Shown here: piece by piece, positions 5,734-6,264 of the stretch
How positions within the stretch are numbered: the stretch's first letter is position 1
Layout of the letters: each line of letters starts with the position of its first letter
DNA from: an uncultured bacterium
GTDB lineage: Bacteria > Bacillota > Clostridia > Lachnospirales > Lachnospiraceae
NCBI GenBank assembly: GCA_947086625.1
Contig: CAMTZV010000099.1
Coordinates: 1-6,264 of the forward strand
Direction of reading: 5' to 3'
Length of the DNA: 6,264 nt
Position numbers and translations under genes: made by a program
Notes under the pieces: generated by a model
Seen by the model: the letters and a program-made list of their open reading frames with translations, nothing else
What the model was told of the DNA's origin: nothing
Database searches by the model: none

Positions 5734-6264
5734 GTGGCAAAAGAGAGAGTGATTCAGTTTGGCGAGGGGGGCTTCCTCCGCGGGTTCGTCGATTATTTTC
5801 TGTACAAGCTGAACGAAAAAGAGGTCTGGGAGGGCAAGGTTGTGATCGTACAGCCGATCGAGAAGGGTATGTGCGAGATGCTTTCCGCCCAGAATTGCGA
5901 ATATAACCTGTATCTGCGCGGCATCGAAAACGGCGAGACCATCAACGAGCGCACGCACATCGACGTGATCAGCCGCTGCGTAAACCCCTACACCGAGTTT
6001 GACGCCTACATGGAGCTGGCGGCAAACCCCGACATGCGCTTTATCATTTCCAACACGACCGAGGCTGGCATCGAGTACCTCGGCACGGAAAAGCTTGACG
6101 ACCGGCCCGCGAAGTCCTATCCCGCGAAGCTGACGCAGCTTTTGTACAAGCGCTTTACGCTCGGCCTGCCCGGATTTATCTTAATCCCGTGCGAGCTGAT
6201 CGACAACAACGCGGGCTTTTTGAAGGAGTACGTGTTGAAGTACGCCGCGCTCTGGGAGCTTCCC
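5734..6264 (+). CDS. uxaB: Tagaturonate reductase (altronate oxidoreductase), N-terminal part
   Basis: This enzyme reduces D-tagaturonate to D-altronate with NADH in galacturonate breakdown. It belongs to the same long-chain dehydrogenase family as uxuB but to a different branch. It starts with GTG at 5734 (AGGAGG 10 nt upstream) and is still open at the window end after 177 codons; E. coli UxaB is about 480 residues, so more than half is missing. The N terminus is the nucleotide-binding motif I7-Q-F-G10-E-G12-G-F14-L-R16. It is followed by V-Q-P-I-E, then S106-N-T-T-E-A-G112, S-Y-P-A-K-L-T-Q-L-L, and I151-P-C-E-L-I-D157. All of these recall E. coli UxaB (I-I-Q-F-G-E-G-N-F-L-R, S-N-T-T-E-A-G-I, I-P-C-E-L-I-D). 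The catalytic Lys/Asn/His region lies beyond the window. Unlike uxuB, it begins with almost no N-terminal extension before the motif. It follows dctM by 199 bp containing structured DNA, so it may be read through or separately controlled. Confidence 0.9.
   Translation, partial: MAKERVIQFGEGGFLRGFVDYFLYKLNEKEVWEGKVVIVQPIEKGMCEMLSAQNCEYNLYLRGIENGETINERTHIDVISRCVNPYTEFDAYMELAANPDMRFIISNTTEAGIEYLGTEKLDDRPAKSYPAKLTQLLYKRFTLGLPGFILIPCELIDNNAGFLKEYVLKYAALWELP

Noticed and set aside
1..6264. CRISPR arrays, tRNA/rRNA genes, insertion sequences
   Set aside because: No regularly spaced repeats, cloverleaf sequence or transposase reading frame was seen on either strand.

Overview
The window is a compact, all plus-strand hexuronate (glucuronate/galacturonate) catabolism and uptake module. 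The organism looks like a member of the Clostridia, quite possibly a gut Lachnospiraceae- or Oscillospiraceae-type bacterium. This rests on strong AGGAGG-type ribosome binding sites, a lipoprotein signal ending in T-A-C-G followed by an Asp/Ala/Pro-rich linker, and fairly GC-rich genes separated by AT-rich gaps. It is an inference from style, not a taxonomic identification.

Layout: (1) 2-484, the C-terminal FCD ligand-binding domain of a GntR-family regulator whose DNA-binding half lies before the window. (2) 522-2129, uxuB, a 535-residue D-mannonate oxidoreductase (fructuronate reductase). (3) 2130-2398, a control region with a multi-branched RNA-like fold, a perfect 12-bp palindrome, a good sigma-A-type promoter, and two identical 13-bp operator-like direct repeats that straddle that promoter. 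(4) 2399-3544, the TRAP transporter solute-binding lipoprotein. (5) 3545-3708, a gap with a strong hairpin resembling an intrinsic terminator or attenuator. (6) 3709-4233 and 4233-5534, the small (DctQ) and large (DctM) TRAP membrane subunits, overlapping by one base. (7) 5535-5733, a gap with a GC-rich hairpin and then a ~104-nt extended imperfect hairpin (33 pairs by hand). (8) 5734 to the window end, the start of uxaB (tagaturonate reductase), which begins with GTG.

How the genes fit together: the TRAP system probably imports a hexuronate using an ion gradient. UxuB serves the glucuronate branch (fructuronate to mannonate) and UxaB the galacturonate branch (tagaturonate to altronate). Both branches converge on 2-keto-3-deoxygluconate through dehydratases, kinase and aldolase not seen here. 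The GntR/FCD regulator is the natural candidate to sense an intermediate and control the promoter in front of the binding-protein gene.

No wholly new system is evident; the genes are recognisable. The parts worth a second look are non-coding: the twin operators, the terminator inside the transporter operon, and the two structured intergenic elements. All RNA folds were paired by eye, without energy calculation or database comparison.
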